From: Sordaria brevicollis
Lineage: Eukaryota > Ascomycota > Sordariomycetes > Sordariales > Sordariaceae
DNA: 64,000 bases
Direction: 5' to 3'
Assembly: GCA_033439795.1 (NCBI GenBank)
Contig: JAUTDP010000010.1
Location: 2,046,001-2,110,000 of the forward strand
Both the position numbers and the translations under genes were made by a program. Of the stretch, positions 1 to 12,000 are shown piece after piece. The notes beneath the pieces were generated by a model. The model saw only the letters and a list, made by a program, of their open reading frames with translations, ran no database searches and was not told where the DNA came from. Position 1 is the first letter of the stretch; every line of letters starts with the position of its first letter.

Positions 1-370
1 CTCCAGCGTTTCCCGCTTGGCGCAGTCAAAGATGGCCTCTCCCTTTTCGAGATGGCCGCCGGGAAATTGTATTGTGCCTGTAAATAGGGAGTAGTGTGTA
101 AGTTAAAAGTGATTGTTGTTATGGGAAAGATACAGAAAGTGCCATGTGACCTGTGATGAGGTCCGCGATGTCCGTGGGTCACGAAACAGGGAAGGGGAAA
201 CTGAAAAAGGGCCGGGGACCTGACTGTCCCTTAGATGGACGTTATGGGGAGAGGTACGTACCGGCTCCATGAGACCCCTTTCTTACGCCCACCAACACCT
301 TTCCCTCTGCATCTGTGATGATCACCGCGACGCCCGTTCGGACAACATCGCTGGCGAGTTTTGAGGCCAT
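1..370 (-). CDS. Nudix hydrolase, 5' part (3' end outside window)
   Basis: The ATG is at 370-368. Exon 1 is 370-262 and exon 2 runs from 77 off the left edge; the 184-bp intron has a GTACGT donor at 261 and an acceptor AG at 79-78, and the phase-1 junction joins cleanly. Exon 2 reads [20 protein letters not shown] followed by KRETLE, matching the Nudix box (G-x5-E-x7-RE) that binds the metal and diphosphate. Exon 1 carries a typical first beta strand ([20 protein letters not shown]). The family hydrolyses nucleoside diphosphates linked to a second group; the short start and GGHLE version resemble small MutT/NUDT15-type cytosolic enzymes, but substrate cannot be told from this part. The protein is truncated by the window edge immediately after the Nudix box. 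Confidence 0.88.
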
Positions 371-1395
371 CTTTTTCGATTCTTCCGACTGGCTTTTTCT
401 TCTTTCTCCGGGTAGCGCTTTGGAGCTGAAATTTTCGTCGGTGGGTTGATATCGCTAGGAAACGGCTGGCTGTCCTGCTTTTCTAGTTTTCTTTCTATAT
501 GCGCTGTCAGCCAGTCTCACAAACTTGTAATTAAGAAAATGGTCCTTAGACGCCGTCGCGAACTACGTGACCTGAACAAATACTGCCTTTCGGGGCTGAT
601 GGGGTTCCCTTCCGGCTGTGCCCGGCTATGTATCCCCGCGCACTGGAAAGCGTCGACACGGTGTTGCAGTAACGACCCCGCGCCTGCGCCGCAAACCCCT
701 AAAACGCCCAAGGGAATTGCCCATCAGAACGCCTGCCAGGGCAGTATTTTCCATCCGATCAGAGGTTCGGTATTTCCAAACCTTAAGTAGGTGGAAAGCC
801 CTACCACCGCCCGTACCCTTTGTGCGACGACATCACCAACTCACCAACAACCAACAAACGACGTCACAAACAATCCATAACCGCCAAGCCAAATTATTCC
901 CTGCGAAGCGCGGAGATTTTTTTCTTCCAAATTCCACTTGCCGCATCCTGCAACCCGCCTGTCAGATTGTCTTGGCCTTCACGTTGTCTTGGCCCCTTCG
1001 AAAACTTCTTGGCTTTTCGAACTTTCTTGGCCATCTATAATTCAGCTTGTCGCGCGCCTGCGCTTGAAAGCGGACCGCTAAACAGACACAGACAAGAAAA
1101 AAAAAAAAGCGGGCGAACGTCAGCCATCACTATCAGTTTGGTGCGACAGACGAGGATTGTGTCTGCATCATGGCGTGCACCAACCCATGTGCAGCCCCAT
1201 GTCTTTTTTTTGGTGGAGCGACTCAGATCAGAAAAACGACAATTGTCCCTGGTGAAAGAAATTCTGGTTGGCAGCTGACAAGGAATCACAGAAGTCATGG
1301 AAGGGAAAAGATCAAGATTGTTCCTGATGCTTCTGTCAAAACATTATGAGGCTTCAAACGGGGGCGTTTCAGATAACAAAACACACCAATAAAAG
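371..1395. other. Intergenic: Nudix promoter side
   Basis: This segment holds the upstream region of the Nudix gene and the approach to the tRNA-Arg gene. Several frames stay open for 60-150 codons but overlap each other, lack splice logic and show no recognisable domain. I see no gene here. Confidence 0.6.
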
Positions 1396-1494
1396 GCCCG
1401 GCTGGCGCAATGGTAGCGCGCAAGACTTCTATATTCTCTCACCGAGACGATATCAGTTATCTTGAGGCTGTGGGTTCGACCCCCACGTCGGGCT
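1396..1494 (+). tRNA. tRNA-Arg(TCT) with 27-nt intron
   Basis: The acceptor arms GCCCGGC and GTCGGGC pair over seven positions (one G-T). The D arm is GCGC/GCGC around AATGGTA, the anticodon stem CAAGA/TCTTG, and the T arm GTGGG/CCCAC with loop TTCGACC. The anticodon TCT lies at 1428-1430. An intron of 27 nt at 1432-1458 sits in the canonical position after base 37. A T-run (1495 onwards, TTCCTTTTTGC) can serve as the Pol III terminator. Confidence 0.95.
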
Positions 1495-2567
1495 TTCCTT
1501 TTTGCTCTTTTCCCTTCCTTCCATCGTCATTTTTCTTTAAGACCATTTAACTTTTTGCCTTGAAGACTTTATTTAGTGGTGCCGGTGTTCTTGGTGGTGT
1601 CACCCGTAAATCGTTTGTTGCCTCTCCATCTCCCTTTTGATGGGAATCACTCACTGCTCTCCATATCATCCATGCTTTAGTTGGGGGCCGCTTTACAAGG
1701 GAAGGTACCTCATTCCCGTCTCCCCTTTTGGACTGCCGACACCTCATACATATTCCCTTGCACTCCGACTTAGAACTAGTCTACAGCTAACCAAATCTAT
1801 TCCCGAGAGACTCTCCATGCAAGCCGGAACAGAGAGCTTTCATACTTCGATCCATACCAACCACTGGTTATATATAGCATATGTATGTCAGCAGAATAGA
1901 AAGAAAACCACAAGGACGAAGGAAAGAGCTGGATAGATCGTGCGGCGAACGGTAGATAGTTCGTCGTTGTGACACCTCAGGTAGCCAGCCGTCTATAGCT
2001 TCACAGGACAAGAAGCTATTCCATGAGCACCGTATCTTGCATCCCGGACATCCCACGCCATTACTCATAGGAGTGTATTAACCAAGAGCCAAAGCTCCGT
2101 AAAACGTGCGTCTCGGCAAATCAAATTGCGAGCTCTGGAACAACTTCAACGAGCACGCCTATAATCGCTTTGTCAAGAGGATCAAGGTTAGTTAGTTCTC
2201 CATCTGTCAAGTGGTCAGCGGAGGAAAGCCTGACCACTGAAGACAGAATAGGTACTCTGAGTCTGAGCCATAAGGGCATTCTGTCACCGGGAAAGCAAGG
2301 AATATTGGCCCAGCGGGGTTTATCGCCCGAAGAAGATCAAGAGTACGACGGCTGAAGAGACAGATCCATTGCCAGTCCTTGAGAGGATACCGAACAATAT
2401 AGGCCCGTCGAGGGGAGAAATAAACGCTAAAGCAATGCATTACTAGTTCTGTGGGTATATGTAGGAATGAGGTGAACATTACAGACGAAGAGCGGCTCGA
2501 AGCTCTTGTCCAGCTGAGGATGCCAGGCCTCTCTGCACTATCTTCCTGTACTGGAGGAAATGGGCAC
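1495..2567. other. Intergenic
   Basis: No gene is supported between the tRNA-Arg and the monooxygenase stop codon. The long minus-strand frame covering 2207-2863 overlaps the end of the monooxygenase in another frame and looks like a shadow. The last few hundred bases are probably the monooxygenase 3' UTR. Confidence 0.55.
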
Positions 2568-4073
2568 TCAATCGCTCTTGGCCCGGTTCCATGAAGTGTA
2601 CCGCATACCGGTGGTGACCCATCCGAACCAATACCGGATGGCATCCTCCAGCCAGTTTTTGCCGTTCCTCCAGGGACCAGTATTGGCAACCAGAGGAAGT
2701 CTGTCACGAACTTCGGTGATGTAGGTAGAGCTGTTAGGAATACAAGGCTCCCTAGGAAGTCGAGCACGCTCGGACTCCTCAATATAGGGAGCGGCAATGG
2801 AAGCTCCCGTCTTTTCCGCGTGCTTGATGACTTTGATGAACTGTTTCGTCCTCGTGGATGCACCCGGAGTCCAAGTGGCTGCTATATAGCCGACAATGAC
2901 GCCTGTATTGGGGACACCCTCAAGCATCACACCATTCCACATGTATCGTTGGCCCATGGTATCATTGATGCGAACGCCATCAACGAAGACGTCAATGTTG
3001 TTGAGTAAAATCATCTGCAGACCTGTGGCTGTGATGATCATGTCGGCCTCAAGCGTTTCACCAGACTTTAGCAGAATGCCATTTTCGGTCACTGTCTCAA
3101 TATGATCGGTGACGACTGAAGCATTCGGCCCACGTAACGCCTTGAAGAAGTCTCCTCGTGGGCAGAGGCACAGACGTTGCTCGAAGGGATTGTACTGAGG
3201 GTTGAAGTGCTTGTCCACATCGAACCCCTTGGGAAGCTGCTTGCGCATGGCGTCAACGACAAACTTCCTGCCCCAGTTGGGGAAGTTCAGCAGCAGCTGG
3301 ACAAAGATGGTCTCGGCGATCATCCTGATCCACCAGTTGATCTTTCCTGCCCATTGGTTCGGCAAGAACTTTTCCAAGAACTCTAGAAGTGTGTCTCGAG
3401 CCGGCAAGCTGAAGACGTACGATGGACTTCGCTGGAGCATAGTGACATGCTTGGCGGTTTTGGCGAGGGCGGGAAGAAGGGTGATGGCGGTGGCACCTGA
3501 GCCGATGATGATGATACGCTTGTTGTCGTATTGCACGTCCTCAGTCCAGAACTGGGGATGAATGACTTGACCCTGAAAGTTTTCGATTCCAGGAATGACG
3601 GCGGGCCGGGGCTTCTCGTAGCTGTAGTAGCCGGTGGCGTTGATCAGCCATTGGGTCTTGAAGATTTTCTTCTGGAGAACGGTGCCGTCGCTGGAAGTGA
3701 CATCGACGTGTAGCGTCCATCTCTGCTCCTCGGTGCTCCAGCTCTCTGAAGTAACGCGGTGGTTGAAGCTGATTTTCTTGTCGATACCCTGAGACGCAGC
3801 AGCATCCTCCATGTATTTCTTGATGAGGTGAGCATCAGCCATGTTGGTGCCTTCGGTCCACGGATACCATGGGAAACCGAACAAAGCCATGGCACTGTCG
3901 GACCGTACTCCGGGATACTTCCAGAAAGCCCATGTTCCGCCAATATGGTCTCGCGACTCAAGAACAGTGAATGAGTGGTTAGGCAGCTCGGATTGCAGTA
4001 AGTAGGCGGCGTTGATGCCACTCAGACCTGCGCCGGTGATGATGATGTCGAAAGTAGCTTCTTCGGTAACCAT
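2568..4073 (-). CDS. FAD/NADPH-dependent class B monooxygenase (Baeyer-Villiger type)
   Basis: This is an uninterrupted 501-codon reading frame. I place the start at the ATG at 4073-4071 (MVTEEATFD), since it puts the FAD-binding Rossmann glycine motif GAGLSG at about residue 14; the frame extends further upstream without an obvious reason. Further motifs are a GGTW segment and WKYPG near residues 45-55, the Baeyer-Villiger fingerprint FxGxxxHxxxW (FQGQVIHPQFW, about 163-173), the second nucleotide-binding motif GSGATA (about 188), and a late ATG motif (ITATGLQ). The family inserts oxygen into ketones or oxidises sulfides using NADPH and O2. The overall pattern resembles EthA-like enzymes. 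The substrate is unknown, and no biosynthetic cluster partners are seen nearby. Confidence 0.9.
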   Translation of the reverse strand: MVTEEATFDIIITGAGLSGINAAYLLQSELPNHSFTVLESRDHIGGTWAFWKYPGVRSDSAMALFGFPWYPWTEGTNMADAHLIKKYMEDAAASQGIDKKISFNHRVTSESWSTEEQRWTLHVDVTSSDGTVLQKKIFKTQWLINATGYYSYEKPRPAVIPGIENFQGQVIHPQFWTEDVQYDNKRIIIIGSGATAITLLPALAKTAKHVTMLQRSPSYVFSLPARDTLLEFLEKFLPNQWAGKINWWIRMIAETIFVQLLLNFPNWGRKFVVDAMRKQLPKGFDVDKHFNPQYNPFEQRLCLCPRGDFFKALRGPNASVVTDHIETVTENGILLKSGETLEADMIITATGLQMILLNNIDVFVDGVRINDTMGQRYMWNGVMLEGVPNTGVIVGYIAATWTPGASTRTKQFIKVIKHAEKTGASIAAPYIEESERARLPREPCIPNSSTYITEVRDRLPLVANTGPWRNGKNWLEDAIRYWFGWVTTGMRYTSWNRAKSD

Positions 4074-5280
4074 GGTAGGAGGTTGATTCGGGGGTAGCAC
4101 GCCCTGATGTCGGATTAATGTACAATACACGCGACAGACGGTGACCGGGCGAAGGAGTGTTGGATGGGCGTTTTATATACCCACCGTCAGCGCGCTCATC
4201 ACAGGTTCACAACATCGCCAAATCTGTCGCCCCGGCCGAGGCGTCGCCCGCGTGTGGGGTTACATGGTCTGTGCAATCCCGGTCTTGTCGCTGTCCATGA
4301 CGGAGCCGATCCGATGGTGGGCGTGGGAGTGATACAGCTGATTGCCAATTGGTGCTTATTGTCGGGATCATTCCGGCCGTTGTGTGTTTCTCGTTGCGAT
4401 TCGCTGGTGTTATTGTGTCTTGGGATGCTACGAGATGACAAATGTTTGGTGTTTCTTTCTCATGACGTTGGGAGAGGAAAGAAAGCGACCGGGACAGGCA
4501 AGTGGAGATTGGATGAAAAATAGGACATTGAGGTTCTCAACCAGCACTGTACCTTGCAGGTACCTGCGCTACGTCACACGGCAAGATCCGCCCAGGCACC
4601 AACACTCCCGTCCGTGCTTGCCCTACAAATGCCAAGAGGTACCTGCGAAGTACCCGGGGGTTGCAAAGCACACCTCCTTCCATCATTGGGAATATCCATC
4701 TCTGCGAGCTCGTTCCTTCCCATCACATCGCATGATGATTGGAAAGAACAACAATTAACAAGAGAACGGCCTTTGGACTTGAAAATGCAAAGATAGGTGC
4801 CTACGGTCCTCGCAGGCAATGTCCTGGTCGGGGGATTCTCTACTCTGTCAAACTTCATCTTTCAACATACTCAATTCCATCAGCAGACCCGGTTAATAAC
4901 CCACGGGCTCGTCCACTCCTTGTAACTGTCACCATAACTTTTGTTATTATCGCCATAAAACCTACAACCGAGAATAGACTTCTGGTCAAGTTCTCGTTCG
5001 CCTCGCCGTCGCTGAAAAGTAGCCGCGCCTCATCGACGGCATCCAGGAAACCTCCGCGTGCGAGCCGGCAACCGAGCCAATTTCAGGCTGGAATCACACA
5101 ACCTGTTTGCAATTGTAGGGTTCTGGACGAGATATCACCACGAAATCATTGTTGCTGACTGTTAGCATCCTGGTGTAGAGCTCCTCTCTCTACCTAGCTT
5201 TTGAGCCCAATCACAACTTCAGTTTGTCGCCTCCAAACACGCGTTGCGGGTGTTGGAACCGTCCTCGACACATAACGACA
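4074..5280. other. Intergenic: monooxygenase upstream region
   Basis: This is the promoter side of the monooxygenase and the upstream side of the small frame at 5281. Several GGTACC palindromes occur around 4560-4660. Overlapping short frames show no domains. No gene is supported. Confidence 0.5.
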
Positions 5281-5709
5281 ATGTCTCAAACGTACAACAT
5301 GCCCGATAAAACGGCATCACCTGCATATCCGCCTCCCCCAGGCCCCAGCTTCACACTTATACCCGCATCACCGACAGGAATCAAAGCATCAAACCGCTCC
5401 GACGAAGCACCTTCCGAAGCAACGTTGGTTCAGGACCATCTTCCTCAAAGTCCGCCAAAAACACTGCAACAAAACTTCCACAATCTAGACCTAGAGCCGC
5501 AAAGCGAAACCCCCCAAGATCATAGCCACCGCTTCCAGGGGCTCCGCTAGTGGCAGAAATACACCGAAAGCGATTTAGGAGATCAGAGAAGACGGCAATC
5601 GTGGACCAAGGCAGTCATGCCTCGCAACAAAGTACTGATGCTCAGCTCGCTGCTTCTCATAGTCCTTTTCATCTTAGAGCTTTCTATAAGTAAGGCCTTC
5701 CATAAATGA
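5281..5709 (+). pseudogene. Small single-pass membrane protein frame broken by TAG
   Basis: An ATG at 5281 opens a 90-codon Pro/Ser-rich frame that ends at TAG 5548-5550. The same frame continues open for another 52 codons to a TGA at 5707-5709. The continuation starts with a charged segment (WQKYTESDLGDQRRRQSW) followed by a convincing membrane helix (VLMLSSLLLIVLFILELSI). A disordered cytoplasmic N-terminus, basic segment and C-terminal anchor make a coherent small protein, so the TAG looks like a nonsense mutation. No good splice donor precedes the TAG. A GTAAGG at about 5688 could begin another intron, so the true 3' end is uncertain. I do not recognise the family. Confidence 0.42.
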
Positions 5710-5909
5710 TGCTTGTGTGGGCCAGACACGCCTTCAGTTTGACAAGTGCATGGGAAGAGTCGGGCAAAGGGCTCATGCGTCACAGTATACAAAGCTGATG
5801 CGAGGTGAGGCTTGACTTACAACTGTATCTTTACCTAACAAGCCTAAGTAATAGTAATCGACAATAGCAATACCACCGATACTGTGCTGGCTCGGTGCCT
5901 GATCATCGA

Positions 5910-7972
5910 TCAAGAGATCATAAAGTATTGCAGTGGATCAATGGGTATCGAATCCTGGGTGTTTATCATCTTATCCGCTTTGTCTACACCGCCAAATGCT
6001 TCTCCCTCCATCAAGCCGTATATGTAAGACTCCCCAATCAACGTGTAACTGCCAGGAACTTCATAGGTTCCATCATCATTGTTCCTCAGAACAAATGGAA
6101 CACCTGCGCTTAGAAAACAACAGACTTAATCTCCAACTTCAGATCCTTGAGGAACGACCCCGAAGTATCCCCCATCCGTCATAACCAACTGCCTTCCGGC
6201 CGTAAACAAAGTAATAAACTCAAAGACCTCCTGATCTGTTAGAGTTTCCGGTTTCATGAATGGGAGTCCATACTCATACGCAGCCCAAACAGGTGGATGA
6301 AATCGTATGTCTTGAGCTTTGGGTTCCCATAGTTGAGGTTTTGGAAGACATGGTGCTCCTGCAAGATATATACGCGCCTTGGCCGCGTCTTCGGATTTTT
6401 CATCCAAAGCCTCCCGATATAACCGCCATCTCTTCACAAACTCTTTACATTGGTCATTCCCAGCGGATCTTATGTCAATATCACCGCTGAGTAGCCTGAT
6501 TGTGTCAACGGACACACCACACACCTTCAAAAATGCCCATGCAGTTCTCTGGAGCCTTGTTCCCAAACAACCGTCGCCACCTCTTCTCGCAGCAATGCCT
6601 CAGACGGGCTGGTATAGTCCCGCGGCCTACCGCCTGCCCACAAAGGTGTGTAAGCGTTCCCAAATCCAATCATCTCGTGTTTGAGATACCTGTCACTCCA
6701 GTGAAACCCAGGAAAGAAGTTGCTTTGATATACCGAGATCATTCTCACTCGTCCTCCTGCAACAACTGAGAAAAGTAAGGCCTACTCTGCGAAACAGCCA
6801 TTTTGCGGTTCGAAAGTATATATCTACGACTAGTATCTCGTAGCGAGCCTGCAACATGCGATCCTGATCCGTGAACAGCATTGGAAATGACAACAGGGCG
6901 AACATTTTATCATGAGGATCCGTCGCCTGGGTGCTCCGCGCAAGACATAACAGATCGAGTGTATCGAGGGCGTCGATGTTGTATCGTGGCCAGACCCTTT
7001 CCTTGCTTCTAGAGCTCGTGTCTTCGGCGCGAAGGGGGGGCAATACCGACGACGAGGGAAGAGAAGCAACGGTCGGGAGCTCGATGCACTCACTCATTCT
7101 CACTCCCCTCTGCCGGGCGACAGTCAACGTCTATGTGCAGCGGCTGAATCCCCGACCACTCGACTGATCGGTCACCGCAATGAAGCAGGGGCGGAAGACG
7201 AAGACGACTCGGACCTTTACCCGCACGCGCCGAATGCTCTTGCGCGCCCATGTAAACCTCCTGAAGTACCCAAATGCGAGAGAACCAGAGACGGGCGTAG
7301 AACTCGCTGATCATGTCTCGTACATGGAATCCTTCTGTCATATCATAGACATGATCACTGAATTTTCCGGCCCTCCGAGATTGATGATAGTGCACCATGA
7401 AGTCAATGGCGGCGTCGCTGGTGGGAGATGAATCTGCTACGTCGATGACAAGTTGATGGCAACCTAGGTAGATCTTGGACATCAACCCGACTTGGTAGTT
7501 GCGCTCCTAGACATCATTCTGATTTGATGCAGATGGCATCAATCCATATCGTACGAGGAGTGGTGGGATACCTCAAGCGGCGAAGGGCCGAAAAGCAGTT
7601 GTACGTCACGGACAGCGTCGTTGAAGTGTCGTGTTGCTTTGATGGAATGGGTTTCCACACGTCGGATCCTCGGAACTCGAAACGGGACAAGAGGTGACGG
7701 TATGACTGGGAGTCACCTTCAACGACAGGGGGGAAGATGGTGATATCCCGCACATTTGATGGGTCGCCCCATGTGTACGAGAGCGCGTCATAGGCCGGCG
7801 CATCTTCGAGCTTGTGTTGCGAGAGGGACAAAAGGATTCGTGCATTTGGGTCGATGGCCGGCTCAAGATGGATCAATCGAATGTGACCCCAGGTTTTGAG
7901 ACGTCCGTAGACGTATCGAGGCAGCTGATGATTTGAGTGGATTGGACCCAGCTTCTTGCTCTTGAGGCTCAT
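5910..7972 (-). pseudogene. HET-domain gene, decayed (frameshift plus several stops)
   Basis: HET (heterokaryon incompatibility) domain motifs appear in order on the minus strand: AYDALSYTWGDP, then RTIWIDAICI, then WFSRIWVLQEVYMG, then TDPHDKMFALLSF, then the C-terminal pattern GYFGVVPQGSEVGD and AGVPFVLR. The frame is broken repeatedly. An extra A right after IDAICI shifts the frame at about 7525; the restored frame meets TAG at 7509-7507. A frame change of unclear cause (intron or indel, next to a run of seven C) lies near 7040-7110. In the next frame come TGA at 6695-6693, TAG at 6629-6627 and TGA at 6602-6600. A TAA at 6128-6126 sits between GSEVGD and the conserved continuation, which then stays open for 71 codons to TGA 5912-5910. 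Some of the middle stops could fall in an unrecognised intron (a GTATCT donor and CTTAC branch exist near 6690-6640), but the first two and the last lesion lie in conserved coding sequence. HET proteins trigger incompatibility cell death; this copy should be inactive. Confidence 0.85.
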
Positions 7973-8967
7973 GATCCCACTTGCGTGTGCGCCCACAACA
8001 AGACACAGCCAGACCTAACGTTCGTTTCGCTTTTTGGAGTCGACTTATTCAGTTGCGGACTTTTCTCTCCATACCTATCCTACGGCACAGTCGACGGTTG
8101 ATTTTTCGTGATGAACAAAATTCTCGGAAACCAAACAGCGCGAAAAGTCACACGTTAGCCCGCTGGAATTACTGTTTTGAACCTCGGAAAAGAGAGAACG
8201 ATGAGGCGTAACATCGTGCCTCTACACATTAACGGCGTCGGAAATACTTCTCTTCCATACGGACGTTACATTTTGGGCGACAGGTTTTATTATCACTGCC
8301 CGCGTTTCACTCCAATCAACCATTGGAACTGTTGATACCGTCCTCTTTCCATTATGTCCACTCAGAAAGCTTCGGTATCACAGACGCCCTACAGTGTACG
8401 ACTTGACTTGGCCAGGACACGGTTGCTTACCTGACCTTGCCTTACCTTGTCTGTCCTTGTCTCGGTTTCTGTCGTCCGTCAAAACTTCAAAAACCATTTT
8501 ATCTCCGTCGTAATTTCGAACGCGGTCTTAGTGACTGAGGCGGAAGCACATTGGATAGTTACACCAACCCCATACATACCTGGAATTTAATCTTGCGAAA
8601 AGGAGGAACCTCAAGATTATGGTACCCGCTGACGTATGCGCTGTACTTTCGATGTTTGTATCATGTTCCTGTTTCTTCCTTTGCTTGCTCGGCATCGTCT
8701 TTTCAAGTAGGCTTCTACCCATTCGGATATTGATAGGTGGACAAACGGCGCAGTGGGAATTTGGTGATACTGTTATATGGGGCGGGGAAAGAAAACAGAA
8801 AGGGGTCCAAACTCGGAAGATTGACACCACTAACAAACAAAAAGTCTAAATCTGGAAATAGCAACACAAATTCGCCCCCAACAAATCGCAACGAATGGAA
8901 ACAAATCACCAAACAATAAGCACTTACAAAAATGTGAAACGCCCGATCAATAAGGCGCCATAATGTC

Positions 8968-9014
<47 letters not shown>

Positions 9015-12000
9015 AAGGGGTACGTCTCATTCGATTCGTCCACAAATTCTCGTGGTCAACAGCGGGTATCGATCTTAGATCTCTTGGGCCTTGTGCAGTG
9101 GTCTCCATTCCCGCTCCAACCGCGCCTTTCTTTGCGGAGCTTTTCCTTTAGCGTAGCGGCTGCGGAGGAGTGTGGAGTAAAGAGCGGAGAGGACCGCCCG
9201 TCCGTTGTCTTTGTCACGACGCCGCCGTTGCCGCCGCCGCTACCGCTCCGCTTCTGTTATAATGTAACGGGTAGAGTCTAGATGGCGAGATAGAGAGATG
9301 GCGCTACTTGTCTGGCGGCATGGCGCTATCTCATAAAGAAAGCGGGAAAATGACAATGATAGGAAAAGATTTACCCTTTTGTGAGGGGTCCTTTGTTGAG
9401 ATCCGATGACGATCTCACTTGAAATCGTGTGATAAGGTGGGGAGGTGGTGTTGAAACCAGATTCTGGGCGCTGTATGTGGGTATGCAGGTCAATGGAAGG
9501 GGTCCTTGATCCTGCGTGTAAGTTGGTGGTAAGTGTAGGTGTAAGCCTCCCGGTGTAAGAGATAGGCGGAAACTTGGGACTATCAATTGTCATTAAGGAG
9601 AGGACATCTGGGTTGTTAGTGCCTGGCTGACGCTTTGTGATGGAGAAGCAGGAGGGATAGTCCGGATGGGCAAACTCGTTAACCATTTTGGAAAGGTTTC
9701 AATCTGTTTGTTGAGGTGAGCTTAGCGAAGCGCGAAACCCCAAGGAAAGACATATCACTGCGCTGTTGAGGCATTGCGCAACTGCAGATGGTTTGCATAT
9801 GTCGTCGGTGTTTCTCAGGTTAGGTAGTTAGGACGGCATGTCTTTGTCTCTCTTTCATCCGAGAATGTGAAGCGTATTCGGCCCTGCAAAAGTCTTAGCA
9901 GACAGATCCGAAAGTCAAGTTCATCAAAAAAGCGGAAAGTCCGAATCGGTACATAACGTAAAAGAAAATAAATGAAAGTCAGCCGAGTAATGACACCATG
10001 TCCACGCCAGAATAGGTCGATGTTGAGGTTTCACAGATGACGAGACAAGAAAAAAGAGTCGGTAGCACAGATATTTGTTATAGGGCCGTAGGTCTTGGCG
10101 CCCTGCTTTTTCAATACCCATGGAATCTGTCCAACGTCGTTCGATCACCAACGACCCGTAACAGTCGCCCAGGTCAGGCCAGGACCCCCCCTCATCTTCT
10201 GTCTCCTATTTGTTCGTTTTGTCCCACCGTCTTACCGTCCCAGGAGAAGGAGAGGAGAGGAGAGGAGAGACGAGCCTTGCCGTGGGTAAGCCCTGTTGTA
10301 GCACAAGACTTTGTACGTGTGCGCGCCTGTGAGCCTCTCCTTTTGGGGGGTGGTGATTGAATGGCAATTTTTGGATGACTTGGTACCTGGTGCCTGTAGG
10401 TTTAGTATGGTTTAGTATGGTCACATGCTCAATGGGAGGCCTGCTGCCCTGCCGTCTGCCGCTGGTCAGCCAGTAAGGTATGTAAGCCCTGGTCGGAAAA
10501 GGCATGACACATGGCTTCAAGAATTGGCAATGCTTCTGGGGTAAGACAAGACAGCAAGACAGCAAGACCAGCGAGACAGCAAGACCAGCAAAGACAGAGA
10601 CGGAGACGAGCTCCATTTGTGAAGAGGGGTATCCATTGCTGATCGCTGTAAGACATTTTGGCGTTGGTGTTGGTGTTATGTTGGCGTTGGACCGGAGGAA
10701 AACTGGGGGACGCGCTGATTCTGGAGTCTAAAATGTCTGGATGTCTGGAGAGTCCCGTCTCTGTGTTTGGAAGCGAATTCGAAGTGAAATGTCGGCAAGG
10801 AAAAGATCGACATTCCTGCCAAGACCCTAACCCCGCCGTAAGCTTGATAGACGCCTGGCTGTGCAGAGAGAGCGCAGAGAAAGTGCAGAGCAGATGCAGG
10901 GTGGTGATAACGATGGATGAAATTTTGTGGTTCTCCAACCGATATCCTCACTTCTCCGATATCAATATCAACAGTCAGTCATGAATCATCCATCTTATCA
11001 TGAGTTTCCATTCCTCATTGTTATCTGGATGAGGCGAGGTCGACAATGTACGGGTCATCCAAGTCAAAAAAAGTTTAAAGTGAGAGTTGCAAGCGGAGTG
11101 GAGGCTCACCAGGGGGGCCTGTAAAGAACAAAAGAACGGTCAACGGCCCAAGGACCGTTCTGGCCAATTCAGCTTCTCCACCGAGATAGCGTGCCGCCGT
11201 CTCACGATCGGCGAGCGCGTCAACGTGTTCGCATTGACGTGCCCAGTTTCATTTTATTTTACGAGCCGTCACCAACAGTTAGTGCTGTCGTTCGGTCATG
11301 GCGGTGAGCTATGTGGTTGATGCTGGTGGTAAGGTATGTTAGCTGAGCGAAGAGGCTGGTGAGTGAGAAAAGGGGTGAGAGATCCCGTGTTCACTCATGT
11401 GGTGAGGATTTGTTTATGATATCGTGAACGGAAACAAAATTTATTGAATTCAAAAAAAAATCACAGTTTGCTGGCGGTTGTTGCCCGTCTCCCGTCACGC
11501 TATGCAGTGAGTAGTGTGCCTGTCCAAAATCTGTCTGTCGGGCTGGCAGGCTGCAGTGCTGCCTATCTCCAACTCGAAGGGGACGGACGGGACACCGTAC
11601 GGTGTGCGAATCGAGACTACCATACTGTCCATACTATCACCGCCAAGACGCGACGCTTGCTCCAAAACAAACTCCAACAGCATGGAGATCTCCCGGCAAG
11701 CTTCCCCGCATCGACCATGTCCCGTCATCTGCTCCACCTGACTGCTTGACTGCCGCTGTCGCTGTCGCTGAAGCCAGCCCGTCTGAAGTGCGTCGTCCGC
11801 CGTTCAACAACATGGCCAAGCACATTCCGGAGACATCTCCACGCCCAAGTCCCAAGCATCATGGGCCAGACACGGCGCGTCTTGACGGCTTCGGGCCCTC
11901 CCTGACGGTCCTGATGGTCCTGACCACAACGCCCTGACACGTCCCTTGGCCGCATACAATATCCGAAGGCGTCTTGGCTTTGCAAGGAAGCGAGACGACC

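Noticed and set aside
7040..7110. Clean intron in the HET gene (GTGAGT ... CTCTAG)
   Set aside because: The donor fits, but there is no good branch point and a C7 run nearby could equally be an indel; left undecided.
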